Positions 33,956-42,178 of a stretch of DNA of 64,000 nt are shown here, piece after piece. The stretch is from contig NZ_CALDGS010000155.1 in assembly GCF_937941905.1 (NCBI RefSeq), forward strand, positions 1-64,000, read 5' to 3'. The DNA comes from an uncultured Mycolicibacterium sp. (GTDB lineage Bacteria; Actinomycetota; Actinomycetes; Mycobacteriales; Mycobacteriaceae). Position 1 is the first letter of the stretch. Every line of letters begins with the position of its first letter. Both the position numbers and the translations under genes were made by a program. The notes beneath the pieces are model-generated. The model did not search any database. It had not been told where the DNA came from and saw only the letters and a program-made list of their open reading frames with translations.

Positions 33956-35110
33956 ATGGACTTCACCCTCTCCGACGAACAGGAAATGCTCCGCGACGGG
34001 CTGACGCGGTTCCTCGCCACCCGCTACGACCTGGACAAGAGCCGGGCGGCCGCGAAGACCGGCCCGGGCTGGCAGCCCGAGGTCTGGCGGGCGTTCGCCA
34101 CCGAGCTGGGCATCCTCGGCGCGACCCTGCCGGAATCGGTGGGCGGCATGGGCGGCGGCCCGGTCGAGATGATGGTGATCGCCGAGGCGCTGGGGCACGC
34201 GCTGGTCATCGAGCCCTACGTGGACACCGTCGTGGTGGCCGGCGGGCTGCTGCGCCGCGCCGGCACCCCCGCCGCGCAGTCGGTGCTGGCCCGGATCGCC
34301 GACGGCACCGCGGTGGCCGCGCTGGCCGCCACCGAGCCCGGCTCCGGCGACCGCTGGCGCCACGTCGAGACCACCGCGGTCCGCGACGGGGACGAGTGGG
34401 TGCTCACCGGCGCGAAGACCGTCGCGGTGACCGCACCGCTGGCGACCCACCTGCTGGTGACCGCCCGCACGGCCGGCGACACCGACGACCCGGACGGCAT
34501 CTCGCTGTTCCTCGTCGAGGATCCCAACGGCCGCACCGATATCGAGATGCACGCCTACCGCACCGTCGACGACCGGCGCGCGGCCGACCTGGTGCTGCAC
34601 GGACTGCGGCTGCCGGCCGCCGCACTGCTGGGCGAGGCCGGTGCGGCCTGGCCGTCGCTGGAGCTGGCCCGCGACGAGGGTGCGGCGGCGGTGTGCGCCG
34701 AAGCGGTCGGCTGCATGCGCAAGGTGCTGGCCGACACCGTCGAGTACTGCAAGCAGCGCCAGCAGTTCGGCCAGCCGATCGGCCGCTTCCAGGTGCTGCA
34801 GCACCGCATGGTCGACATGCACATGGAGGTCGAACAGGCCGTCGCCGCAATGTATCTGGCGGTGCTCAACCTCGACGCCGAGCCCGCCCGGCGCCGTCGG
34901 GCGGTGTCGGCGGCCAAGGCCACCGTCGGCCGGGCCGCCCGGTTCGTCGGGCAGAACGCGGTGCAACTGCACGGCGCCATGGGGATGACCGAGGAACTCG
35001 CCGTCGGCCACTACTTCAAACGGCTGACCGCCCTGCAGTACGAGTTCGGCAGCACCGACGCCCACATCGCGCGCTACGCGCAACTGAGCCTGCCCGGCCG
35101 CACCGGCTAG
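33956..35110 (+). CDS. Acyl-CoA dehydrogenase (FadE), likely beta subunit
   Basis: 384 residues starting 11 bases after the partner gene. MDFTLSDEQEMLRDGLTRFL is the typical N-terminus. CKQRQQFGQPIGRFQVLQHR binds FAD, and NAVQLHGAMGMTEELAVGHYFKR contains the QxxGGxG-like motif with a His-Gly-Ala variation. The middle-domain motif is ALAATEPGSGDRWR. The two subunits would form an alpha2beta2 enzyme with shared active sites, judged by arrangement only. Confidence 0.92.
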   Translation: MDFTLSDEQEMLRDGLTRFLATRYDLDKSRAAAKTGPGWQPEVWRAFATELGILGATLPESVGGMGGGPVEMMVIAEALGHALVIEPYVDTVVVAGGLLRRAGTPAAQSVLARIADGTAVAALAATEPGSGDRWRHVETTAVRDGDEWVLTGAKTVAVTAPLATHLLVTARTAGDTDDPDGISLFLVEDPNGRTDIEMHAYRTVDDRRAADLVLHGLRLPAAALLGEAGAAWPSLELARDEGAAAVCAEAVGCMRKVLADTVEYCKQRQQFGQPIGRFQVLQHRMVDMHMEVEQAVAAMYLAVLNLDAEPARRRRAVSAAKATVGRAARFVGQNAVQLHGAMGMTEELAVGHYFKRLTALQYEFGSTDAHIARYAQLSLPGRTG

Positions 35111-35748
35111 CCCGGCACCACCAGATCGCAGCGTGCCCGGGTGGCCGCCACGATGCGGGCGTTCGGTTCGTCGACGTCGTCGACCCAGCGGTGCGCCTCG
35201 GCGGCGCTGCGGCCACCGGCCCGGTGGCGGCGCACCAGCCGCCGCCGGCGCAGCGCCGCGTCGCAGTCCAGGTAGTACAGCCGGTCCAGCAGCGGGCGCA
35301 CGGCCTGCCAGCCGCCGTGGTCGACGGCCAGGTAGTTGCCCTCGGTGACGACCAGGCGGGCCTCGGCCGGCACCACCCGGCCGGCGGCGACCGGCTCGTC
35401 GAGTGCACGGTCGAAGTCCGGCACGTAGACGTCGGCGCGGCCGGCCTCGGCCCGAATGCGTTGCAGCACCGCGACGTAGCCCGCCACGTCGAAGGTGTCC
35501 GGCGCGCCCTTGCGCCCGGCCCGACCCAGCCGGGCCAGCTGCGCGTTGGACAGGTGGAACCCGTCCATCGGCACATACCCGGCAACGACCCCGCCCGGGC
35601 CGTGCACCGCGTCGGTGATCCGTTGTGCCAGCGTGGATTTCCCGGCACCCGGCGGGCCGGCGATACCGACCAGCACCCGCCCGGGGCGCGCGGCGAGCAG
35701 GGCGGTGACGTCGGCGAGGAGCCGGTCAGCCGATGCGGTCGTAGACAT
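35107..35748 (-). CDS. P-loop nucleoside/pantothenate-type kinase
   Basis: 213 residues. Walker A is GIAGPPGAGKST, then VPMDGFHLSN (substrate-phosphate region of the uridine/pantothenate kinase class), PDTFDVAGY, VVTEGNYLAVDHGGW and a lid RRRRLVRRHRAGG. Transfers phosphate from ATP to a nucleoside, sugar or vitamin-like alcohol; the exact substrate is not evident. The ATG at 35748 lies inside the 3' end of the aldo-keto reductase gene (23-base overlap), so the two are translated from one message. Confidence 0.85.
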   Translation of the reverse strand: MSTTASADRLLADVTALLAARPGRVLVGIAGPPGAGKSTLAQRITDAVHGPGGVVAGYVPMDGFHLSNAQLARLGRAGRKGAPDTFDVAGYVAVLQRIRAEAGRADVYVPDFDRALDEPVAAGRVVPAEARLVVTEGNYLAVDHGGWQAVRPLLDRLYYLDCDAALRRRRLVRRHRAGGRSAAEAHRWVDDVDEPNARIVAATRARCDLVVPG

Positions 35749-36571
35749 CCGGGTGGGGGCCCATCCGGCCCGGCTCGCCGCGGTCGAGCGCGGAGATCGC
35801 GGCCATGTCCGCCTCGGTGAGCTCGAAGTCGAACACCGCGAAGTTCTCCCGCATCCGTTGTGGAGAAACCGTTTTCGGGAACACGATGTCACCGCGCTGC
35901 AGATGCCAGCGCAGCGCGACCTGGGCCGGGGTGCGGCCGAGCCGCTCGGCGATGCGGCGGATCACCGGATCCTCGGCCACTTTCCCGCGCGCCAGCGGCG
36001 CCCACGCCTCGGTGGCGATGCCGTGCGCGCGGTTGTAGGCGCGCACCGCCTCGTTACCGAAGAACGGGTGCACCTCGATCTGGTTGACCGCGGGCACTGT
36101 CGCGGCCTCGTCGGCCAGCCGCCGCAGGTGCTCGACCTGGAAGTTGGACACCCCGATGCTGCGGGCCCGGCCGTCGGCGGCGAACTCCTCGAGCACCCGC
36201 CAGGTGGTGACGAAATCGCCGCCGTAGTGCATCGGCAGCGGCCAGTGGATCAGGAACAGATCCACGTAGTCCGAGCCCAGTGCGCGCAGCGTCTCGTCGA
36301 AGGTGCGCCGCGCGTCGTCGGGCCGGTGGAACCCGTTGTCGAGCTTGCTGGTGACGAACACCTCGGCCCGGTCGAGGCCGGCCTCCCGGATCGCCTGGCC
36401 GACCTGGGCCTCGTTGCCGTACATCTGGGCGGTGTCGATGTGGCGGTAGCCGATCTCCAGCGCGGCGCGCACCGCGGCGACGGTCTCGGCCGGGTCGACC
36501 TTGTACACGCCGAACCCGAGCTGCGGGATGGTGTTGCCGTCGTTGAGCGCGACGGTGGGCACGTCTGTCAT
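35726..36571 (-). CDS. Aldo-keto reductase (AKR5-like)
   Basis: 281 residues, an NADPH-dependent carbonyl reductase with a TIM barrel. The catalytic tetrad is visible: Asp and Tyr in HIDTAQMYGNE, Lys in FVTSKLDNG and His in FLIHWPLP. SIGVSNFQ and VNQIEVHPFF follow, with cofactor residues near FPKTVSPQRMRENFAVFDF. Resembles 2,5-diketogluconate reductase-type enzymes and the M. smegmatis AKR5 group. Overlaps the TetR gene stop by four bases, so it is probably autoregulated with it. Confidence 0.93.
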   Translation of the reverse strand: MTDVPTVALNDGNTIPQLGFGVYKVDPAETVAAVRAALEIGYRHIDTAQMYGNEAQVGQAIREAGLDRAEVFVTSKLDNGFHRPDDARRTFDETLRALGSDYVDLFLIHWPLPMHYGGDFVTTWRVLEEFAADGRARSIGVSNFQVEHLRRLADEAATVPAVNQIEVHPFFGNEAVRAYNRAHGIATEAWAPLARGKVAEDPVIRRIAERLGRTPAQVALRWHLQRGDIVFPKTVSPQRMRENFAVFDFELTEADMAAISALDRGEPGRMGPHPDVYDRIG

Positions 36572-37299
36572 GGTTCGGTTCTACCCGAGCCGTCGGGCGG
36601 GCTGATGTAGGGCAGTGCAACGCGCTCCCCCACCGTGCCGTCGGCGTCGCGCAGGGCCGGCGCGGCCAGGCCCTCACGCAGCAGCACCCGGGCCAGGTCG
36701 AGGGTCTGCCGGATCTCCTCGTCGGTCAGCCGCAGCCCCTCGGGCTGGTGGCGCAGCGCGATGACCCCGTTCCAGGCGCCCCACAGGTAGCGGGTCAGCC
36801 GCATCGCGTCGACCGGCCGGGCCTCCCCGGCGGCGACGGCGGCCTCGATCTGGTCGGCGAACCGGCGCAACAGCGCACCGACCCGGTCCCGGATGCGGGC
36901 CTCGATCTCGGCGGTCTTGTCCGACCCGGCGTTGGCGCGCATGGCCAGGAAGTCGAACGCACCCGGGTGGTCGAGGTGGAACCGCAGGTAGGCGTCGCCG
37001 CCGGCGAGCACCCGCTGCAGCGGGCCGAGCGCGGGATCCTCGCTGCGGGCCATGTACTCGGCGAACAGCTGCAGCGACCGCTCGACGAGGTGCAGGTAGA
37101 TGTCGCGCTTGCCGTCGAAATGCAGGTAGATCGCACCCACCGAGACGTCGGCGAGCTCGGCGATGGACTCGATGCGCGCCCCGTCGTAGCCGTCGCGGGT
37201 GAACACGACCTCGGCCGCGTCCAGGATGGCCGCGCGGGTGCGGGCGCGGCGCCGGTCGGCCCGCGGGTGCCGCGGTCGATCCTCAGCACCGGTCGTCAT
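36568..37299 (-). CDS. TetR-family transcriptional regulator
   Basis: 243 residues. The HTH is in ILDAAEVVFTRDGYDGARIESIAELADVSVGAIYLHF (read in segments), ending in the standard YLHFDGKRDI. The ligand domain is all-helical. ATG at 37299 is chosen over the upstream ATG at 37377 because the basic arm RPRHPRADRRRARTR then begins the protein as usual. First gene of a regulator-AKR-kinase unit, so it likely controls detoxification of a carbonyl compound. Confidence 0.9.
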   Translation of the reverse strand: MTTGAEDRPRHPRADRRRARTRAAILDAAEVVFTRDGYDGARIESIAELADVSVGAIYLHFDGKRDIYLHLVERSLQLFAEYMARSEDPALGPLQRVLAGGDAYLRFHLDHPGAFDFLAMRANAGSDKTAEIEARIRDRVGALLRRFADQIEAAVAAGEARPVDAMRLTRYLWGAWNGVIALRHQPEGLRLTDEEIRQTLDLARVLLREGLAAPALRDADGTVGERVALPYISPPDGSGRTEP

Positions 37300-37391
37300 C
37301 CGGCAAGGATACCCGGTCGGCGCCGTACTGAAATTGCGTTCATTTTCTGAATACCGTTCTAAAAACGTGTTGACCATGGCATTCTTCGGCC

Positions 37392-37993
37392 ATGTCCACC
37401 GATGTCGATGTCGTGGTGGTGGGCGCGCGATGCGCCGGCTCGGCGACCGCGATCAGCCTCGCGAGGTGCTCGACGTGTTCTGCCGACTCCGGGACGCCAC
37501 CGATGTGTTCACTCTGGAGCTGCGGAGCCGCCGACCGGATCTGCAGGCGGTGGAGAAGGTGGTGGGCGCCGGCCACCGCACCGTCGTCTACTCCCACATC
37601 GAGCACCACGAGGTGATCCTGACCTGCCTGGAGATCGGCGCGGTGGCCTACGTGGTCAAGAGCGAGGGCCGCGACCAGCTGCTCGGCGCCGTCTACGCCG
37701 CCGCCGCCGACCGGCCGTTCCTGGGGCCGCGGATGGCCAACGCGATCTGCAACGACCGGACCGTCGGCCGGCCCCGGCTGACCGACCGGGAACGCGAGAT
37801 CCTCAAGGCCTGGTTCCAAACGGAGAGCAAGGAACTCGTGGCGCGCCGGCTGTTCATCGAACCGTCCACGGTCAACACCCACCTGCAGCGGGTGCGGGCC
37901 AAGTACGCCGCCGCCGGCCGGCCCGCCACCACCAAGGCCGACCTGCTCGCCCGCGCCGTGCAGGACGGGATCATCGGCATCGAGGAGGTGTAG
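37392..37993 (+). pseudogene. Chimeric remnant: flavoprotein N-terminus joined to NarL/LuxR response regulator
   Basis: From 37392 the frame reads MSTDVDVVVVGARCAGSATA, the dinucleotide-binding start of an FAD-dependent monooxygenase, for about 22 codons and then loses sense. From about 37460 another frame carries the second half of a receiver domain (VVYSHIEHHEVILTCLEIGAVAYVVKS) and a complete LuxR HTH (LTDREREILKAW, STVNTHLQRVRAKYAA). The phospho-acceptor Asp and N-terminal receiver half are missing. An ATG at 37430 could still express a 187-residue DNA-binding fragment. Looks like a deletion that joined two genes, next to a tRNA gene. Confidence 0.7.
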
Positions 37994-38000
37994 AACGAGA

Positions 38001-38027
38001 AACGCCCGGGCGTGTCGCCCGGGCGTT
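38001..38027. terminator. Bidirectional terminator between regulator remnant and tRNA-Ala
   Basis: An 11-base-pair perfect stem (AACGCCCGGGC/GCCCGGGCGTT) with a five-base loop begins seven bases after the upstream stop and five bases beyond the tRNA 3' end. On the minus strand it is followed by TTTCTCG. Suits termination of both converging transcripts. Confidence 0.75.
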
Positions 38028-38032
38028 CGCTG

Positions 38033-38105
38033 TGGAGCTAACGGGACTCGAACCCGTGACCCCCACACTGCCAGTGTGGTGCGCTACCAGCTGCGCCATA
38101 GCCCC
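38033..38105 (-). tRNA. tRNA-Ala (GGC anticodon)
   Basis: On the minus strand the acceptor stem GGGGCTA pairs with TAGCTCC, including the G3-U70 wobble that identifies alanine tRNAs. The D-arm is GCGCAGCTGGTAGCGC, the anticodon stem CCACA/TGTGG encloses CTGGCAG (anticodon GGC), and the T-arm has GGTTCGAGTCC. The 3' CCA is not encoded. Confidence 0.96.
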
Positions 38106-38161
38106 GCGTTGCGTGCCCACAGAAGGTACACCACGAACCGGCGTGACCACAAAACGGCTGG

Positions 38162-39430
38162 TCAGGGCACCTCGCCTCCGGCCTCCGGGCCGAGTGGACG
38201 GGGCTCGGTGTGGTCGGCCGACGGCTGCGGGCGGGTCTCCGGCGCGATGCACCAGCCCACCGCCGCCACCGCCAGGATCACCCCGCTGACCACGAACGCC
38301 GCCGCGAACGACGCGTACTGGGCGATCTGGCCGACCACCAGCGAGCCGACGATGGACCCGAGGTCGGCCATCATCTGGAAGGTCGCCACCGCGGTCCCGC
38401 CGCGGGACTTGCTGCCCACCACGTCGGCCACGGCGGCCTGCTGCGGGGCGATGAAGATGCCGGTGGCCGCACCGGTGACGTAGGCGGCGATCACAAACAG
38501 CGGGAAGGAGTCGGTGAACCCGACCGCGACCGTCGACACCGCGGCGACGATCAGACCGCCGAGCATCAACCGGCGCCGGCCCACCCGGTCCGACAGGTGC
38601 CCGCTGGGGATGACCACCGAGATGTTGCCGACGGCGAAGGCCGCCAGCGCCAGCCCGGCCGCCCCGGCGTCCCGGCCGAGCACGTCGACGACGAACAGCG
38701 GGACCAGCGCGATGCGCAGCCCGAACGACGCCCAGCCGCTGGCGAAGTTGGAGAACAGCGCCGCCCGGTAGGCCCGGTGGCGCAGCACGGCGCGCACCGG
38801 CACCGGCTCGTCGTCCTCGTCGTCCGGCGCGGCCACCCGCGAGTGGCGCAGGCTGAGGAACACCACCGCGGCGGCGACGAGCAGCGCGGCGCCGTAGATC
38901 ACGAACGGTGCCGACAGGCCGAACCCGGCGGTGAGGCTGCCCAGCATCGGCCCGCCCACCGAGCCGATGAGGAAGCCCGAGGAGAACAGCCCGGCCACCC
39001 GGCCACGGGCGTCCTCCGGGGAGATCCGGATCATCAGCCCGAGCGAGGAGACGGTGAACATCGCCGAGCCGAACCCGCCGGCGGACCGGAAGACCAGGAG
39101 CTCCCAGTAACTCTCGGCCACCGCGCAGGCCGCGGTGGACACCGCGACGATGAGCAGGCCGCTGATGTAGACCCGCCGCTCCCCCACCCGCTGCACCAGC
39201 CAGCCGGCCGGCGGCGCGGCGACCAGCCGCATCAGCGCGAAGGCGGTGATGACGAAGGTGGCCCAGCCGATCCCGACCCCGAAGTGGCGGGCGTACTGCG
39301 GCAGCACCGGTGCGACGACGCCGTAGCCGAGCGCCACCACGACGTTGGCGGCGACGAGCACCCACACCTCGACCGGCAGGCGCTGCCGTCCCGTCGTCGC
39401 CGCACCGTCCCCGGGTGCGGCCGCACTCAC
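38162..39430 (-). CDS. Major facilitator superfamily transporter
   Basis: 422 residues with twelve predicted membrane segments. VEVWVLVAANVVVALGYGVVAPVLPQY forms TM1. The loop 2-3 motif is degenerate (GWLVQRVGERRV), and its second-half copy is GHLSDRVGRRRL. A central acidic loop (DDEDDEP) separates the halves. Drug or metabolite efflux by proton antiport is the likely role. GTG at 39430 overlaps the phosphoglucomutase stop by four bases, an unusual coupling of a transporter to sugar-phosphate metabolism. Confidence 0.9.
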   Translation of the reverse strand: MSAAAPGDGAATTGRQRLPVEVWVLVAANVVVALGYGVVAPVLPQYARHFGVGIGWATFVITAFALMRLVAAPPAGWLVQRVGERRVYISGLLIVAVSTAACAVAESYWELLVFRSAGGFGSAMFTVSSLGLMIRISPEDARGRVAGLFSSGFLIGSVGGPMLGSLTAGFGLSAPFVIYGAALLVAAAVVFLSLRHSRVAAPDDEDDEPVPVRAVLRHRAYRAALFSNFASGWASFGLRIALVPLFVVDVLGRDAGAAGLALAAFAVGNISVVIPSGHLSDRVGRRRLMLGGLIVAAVSTVAVGFTDSFPLFVIAAYVTGAATGIFIAPQQAAVADVVGSKSRGGTAVATFQMMADLGSIVGSLVVGQIAQYASFAAAFVVSGVILAVAAVGWCIAPETRPQPSADHTEPRPLGPEAGGEVP

Positions 39431-41061
39431 GCCAGAACCTTGTTCACGAGCTCGCGTGCCGCCTGCTGGACCTGAGCGAGATGCTCGGCCCCCAGGAAGG
39501 ATTCGGCGTAGATCTTGTACACGTCCTCGGTGCCCGACGGGCGGGCGGCGAACCACGCGTTGGCGGTGGTGACCTTCAGCCCGCCCAGCGGGGCGCCGTT
39601 GCCGGGCGCGGCGGTGAGCTTGGCGGTGATCGGTTCGCCGGCCAGCTCGGTGGCGGTGACCTGCTCCGGTGCGAGCGCGGCCAGCCGGGCCTTCTGCTCC
39701 CGGTCCGCGGGGGCGTCGATGCGGGCGTAGGCCGGCTCGCCGTAGCGCTCGACGAGCTCGCGGTAACGCTGCGACGGGGTGCGGCCGGTGACGGCGAGGA
39801 TCTCGGCGGCCAGCAGCGCCAGGATGATGCCGTCCTTGTCGGTGGTCCACACCGACCCGTCGCGGCGCAGGAAGGAGGCCCCCGCGCTCTCCTCGCCGCC
39901 GAAGCCCAGGCTGCCCTCCAGCAGGCCCGGCACGAACCATTTGAAGCCGACCGGCACCTCCAGCAGCGGCCGGCCCAGCGCCGCCGCCACCCGGTCGATC
40001 ATGCCGCTGCTGACCAGCGTCTTGCCCACCCCGGCCGACCCCGGCCAGTCCCGCCGGTGGGTGAACAGGTGCTCGATGGCCACGGCCAGGAAGTGGTTGG
40101 GGTTCATCAGCCCGCCGTCGGGGGTGACGATGCCGTGCCGGTCGGCGTCGGCGTCGTTGCCGGTGGCGATCTGGTAGCGGTCCCGGTTGGCGATGAGCGA
40201 CGCCATGGCGTCCGGTGAGCTGCAGTCCATCCGGATCCGGCCGTCGGTGTCGAGGGTCATGAACCGCCAGGTGGCGTCGACGAGCGGGTTGACCACGGTC
40301 AGCTCCAGGCCGTGCCGCTCGGCGATGGCGGCCCAGTAGTCGACGCTGGCCCCGCCCATCGGGTCGGCGCCGATGCGCACGCCGGCGGCGGCGATCGCGG
40401 CCAGGTCGACCACCGCGGGCAGGTCGGCGACGTAGCTGCCGAGGTAGTCGTGGCGCCCGGCGGCCGCCAGGGCCCGGGCCAGCGGGACCCGCCGCACCTC
40501 CTTGAGTCCACCGCGCAGGATCTCGTTGGCGCGCTTGGCGATCGCGGCGGTGGCGGCGGTGTCGGCGGGCCCGCCGTTGGGCGGGTTGTACTTGAAACCG
40601 CCGTCGCGGGGCGGGTTGTGCGACGGGGTGACGACGATGCCGTCGGCCAGGCCGGTGGCCCGGCCGCGGTTGTGGGTCAGGATCGCGTGGCTGACCGCCG
40701 GGGTCGGCGTGTACCGCCCGGCGGCGTCGATCAGCACCGGCACGTCGTTGCCGGCGAGCACCTCCAGCGCCGACGACCAGGCCGGCTCGCTCAGCGCGTG
40801 GGTGTCGCGGCCGAGGAACAGCGGGCCGGTGATGCCCTGTGCGGCCCGGTACTCGACGATCGCCTGGGTGGTGGCCAGGATGTGGGCCTCGTTGAAGGCG
40901 CCGTCGAGGCTGGACCCGCGGTGCCCGGAGGTGCCGAACACCACCTGCTGGGCCACGTCGTCCGGGTCGGGCCGCCGGGTGTAGTAGGCCGTGACGACCT
41001 GTGCCACGTCGATGAGGTCCTCGGGTTGCGCCGGTTGCCCGGCACGGGGATGAGCCGCCAT
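39427..41061 (-). CDS. pgm: Phosphoglucomutase, alpha-D-glucose phosphate-specific
   Basis: Interconverts glucose-1-phosphate and glucose-6-phosphate for glycogen, trehalose and cell-wall sugar synthesis. 544 residues, close to M. tuberculosis PgmA. The phosphoserine loop is VTPSHNPP (Ser147). The metal loop is DADADRHG, the sugar loop GFGGEESAG, and the phosphate-binding loop RPSGTEDVYKIY. The ATG at 41061 gives MAAHPRAGQPAQPEDL, which matches the mycobacterial N-terminus. Divergent from the crcB pair, as in M. tuberculosis (Rv3068c-Rv3069-Rv3070). Confidence 0.97.
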   Translation of the reverse strand: MAAHPRAGQPAQPEDLIDVAQVVTAYYTRRPDPDDVAQQVVFGTSGHRGSSLDGAFNEAHILATTQAIVEYRAAQGITGPLFLGRDTHALSEPAWSSALEVLAGNDVPVLIDAAGRYTPTPAVSHAILTHNRGRATGLADGIVVTPSHNPPRDGGFKYNPPNGGPADTAATAAIAKRANEILRGGLKEVRRVPLARALAAAGRHDYLGSYVADLPAVVDLAAIAAAGVRIGADPMGGASVDYWAAIAERHGLELTVVNPLVDATWRFMTLDTDGRIRMDCSSPDAMASLIANRDRYQIATGNDADADRHGIVTPDGGLMNPNHFLAVAIEHLFTHRRDWPGSAGVGKTLVSSGMIDRVAAALGRPLLEVPVGFKWFVPGLLEGSLGFGGEESAGASFLRRDGSVWTTDKDGIILALLAAEILAVTGRTPSQRYRELVERYGEPAYARIDAPADREQKARLAALAPEQVTATELAGEPITAKLTAAPGNGAPLGGLKVTTANAWFAARPSGTEDVYKIYAESFLGAEHLAQVQQAARELVNKVLA

Positions 41062-41097
41062 GGCTAACGATTCTGCTCCCCACGCCATACTCATGTG

Positions 41098-41475
41098 ATG
41101 CGGCGCTTCGACATCCGGGACGTCCTCGCGGTGTTCGCCGGGGGTGCGGTCGGCACCGCGGCCCGCGCCGGGTTGGTCGAACTCGCGGGCACCGGCCCCG
41201 GGCAGTGGCCGTGGGCCACCTTCGCGGCCAACGTCGCCGGGGCGTTCCTGCTCGGCTGGATCGCCGCCCGGCTGCCCGTCTCGCCGGTGCGCCGGTTGGC
41301 GCTGGGCACCGGGCTGTGCGGCGGGCTGACCACGTTCTCCACCCTGCAGGTCGAGGTGGTCGGGATGCTGGACGGGCGGCACTTCGGGCTGGCGGCCGGC
41401 TACCTCGCGGCGAGCCTGGTGGCCGGGCTGGCGGCCGCCGCGCTGGGCGGCGCGCTGGTGCGGGTGCGGCGGTGA
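41098..41475 (+). CDS. crcB1: Fluoride exporter CrcB/Fluc subunit 1
   Basis: 125 residues, four membrane helices. Shows GGAVGTAARAG, FAANVAGAFLLGW (the conserved polar Asn in helix 2) and GLCGGLTTFSTLQVE, the TTFST track of Fluc channels. Works with the adjacent paralogue as a dual-topology or heteromeric fluoride channel in the cytoplasmic membrane. A GTG three bases earlier (41095) is an alternative start. Overlaps crcB2 by four bases (GTGA). Confidence 0.94.
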   Translation: MRRFDIRDVLAVFAGGAVGTAARAGLVELAGTGPGQWPWATFAANVAGAFLLGWIAARLPVSPVRRLALGTGLCGGLTTFSTLQVEVVGMLDGRHFGLAAGYLAASLVAGLAAAALGGALVRVRR

Positions 41476-41849
41476 CGGCGCTGCTCTGGGTCGGGGTGCT
41501 GGCGCTGGGCGGCGCGGGCGCGGTGACGCGGTTCGTCGTCGACCGTGCGGTGCGGCAGCGGCTGGACCGGCCGTTCCCGTTCGGCACGCTGGCGGTGAAC
41601 CTCAGCGGGGCGCTGCTGTTGGGGGTGCTGGCCGGGCTGGCGCCCGATCCCCGGACGGCGCTGCTGTTCGGCACCGCCTTCCTCGGGTCCTACACCACCT
41701 TCTCCACCTGGATGGTCGAGACGCTGCGGCTGGGCGAGCAGCGCCGGCTCGCCACGGCGGCGGCCAACATCGTGGTCAGCCTGCTGGCCGGGCTGGCGGC
41801 GGCCGCCGCCGGGTTGTGGATCGGCGGGTGTCTGTCCGCTCACATCTGA
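41472..41849 (+). CDS. crcB2: Fluoride exporter CrcB/Fluc subunit 2
   Basis: 125 residues with GGAGAVTRFVVD, FGTLAVNLSGALLLG and GSYTTFSTWMVE, the same helix and TTFST landmarks as its neighbour. Opposite charge bias at the termini fits the paired Fluc arrangement known in actinobacteria. The start GTG overlaps the crcB1 stop. Confidence 0.94.
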   Translation: MTALLWVGVLALGGAGAVTRFVVDRAVRQRLDRPFPFGTLAVNLSGALLLGVLAGLAPDPRTALLFGTAFLGSYTTFSTWMVETLRLGEQRRLATAAANIVVSLLAGLAAAAAGLWIGGCLSAHI

Positions 41850-41865
41850 CACCCGACCGGGCGAG

Positions 41866-41884
41866 TAAGCCTAGCCTCACTTAA
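41866..41884 (+). promoter_or_regulatory. IdeR-like iron box upstream of mbtL
   Basis: TAAGCCTAGCCTCACTTAA matches 13 of 19 positions of the IdeR consensus recalled from M. tuberculosis (TTAGGTTAGGCTAACCTAA). It lies 25 bases upstream of the mbtL ATG, so it should cover the promoter and give iron-dependent repression. Confidence 0.75.
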
Positions 41885-41887
41885 CCT

Positions 41888-41908
41888 GGCGCGGTACCGT
41901 ACCGCGCC
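41888..41908 (+). repeat. Perfect 21-base palindrome abutting the mbtL start codon
   Basis: Arms GGCGCGGTAC and GTACCGCGCC flank one C and end at the base before the ATG at 41909. No Shine-Dalgarno is present, so the transcript may be leaderless or the start may be masked by this hairpin. It could also be a second operator next to the iron box. Confidence 0.7.
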
Positions 41909-42178
41909 ATGGAGTCGACAACGCCCGAACCGATCAGCACCGCCCTGCTCGAGATCCTGCGCGACGACATGAAGGTCGACGTCGGGCGGCTCACCCGGCA
42001 GTCCCGCCTGATCGACGACGCCGGGCTGGACTCGGTGGCGTTCGCCGTCGGCATGGCCGCGATCGAGGACAAGCTCGGCGTGACGCTGAGCGAGGAGGAC
42101 CTGTTGTCCTGCGACACCGTCGGCGACCTGGAGGCGGTGGTGCTGGCCAAACTCCCGGCCGGGACGGACGCGTCGTGA
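41909..42178 (+). CDS. mbtL: Acyl carrier protein of mycobactin synthesis
   Basis: 89-residue carrier protein. The phosphopantetheine Ser is Ser42 in DDAGLDSVAFAV. Receives the fatty acyl chain from MbtM for later transfer to the mycobactin lysine. The stop overlaps the mbtM GTG by four bases. Identification rests on the mbtL-mbtM order, the iron box and the facing mbtK gene. Confidence 0.88.
   Translation: MESTTPEPISTALLEILRDDMKVDVGRLTRQSRLIDDAGLDSVAFAVGMAAIEDKLGVTLSEEDLLSCDTVGDLEAVVLAKLPAGTDAS

Noticed and set aside
38033..38105. tRNA-Ala as an integration site of a mobile element
   Set aside because: No integrase, direct repeat of the tRNA end, or phage-like gene was found nearby.
38162..41674. 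Apparent 1170-codon fusion of the MFS transporter with upstream sequence
   Set aside because: The upstream part is antisense or out-of-frame to phosphoglucomutase; the transporter has a good GTG start at 39430.
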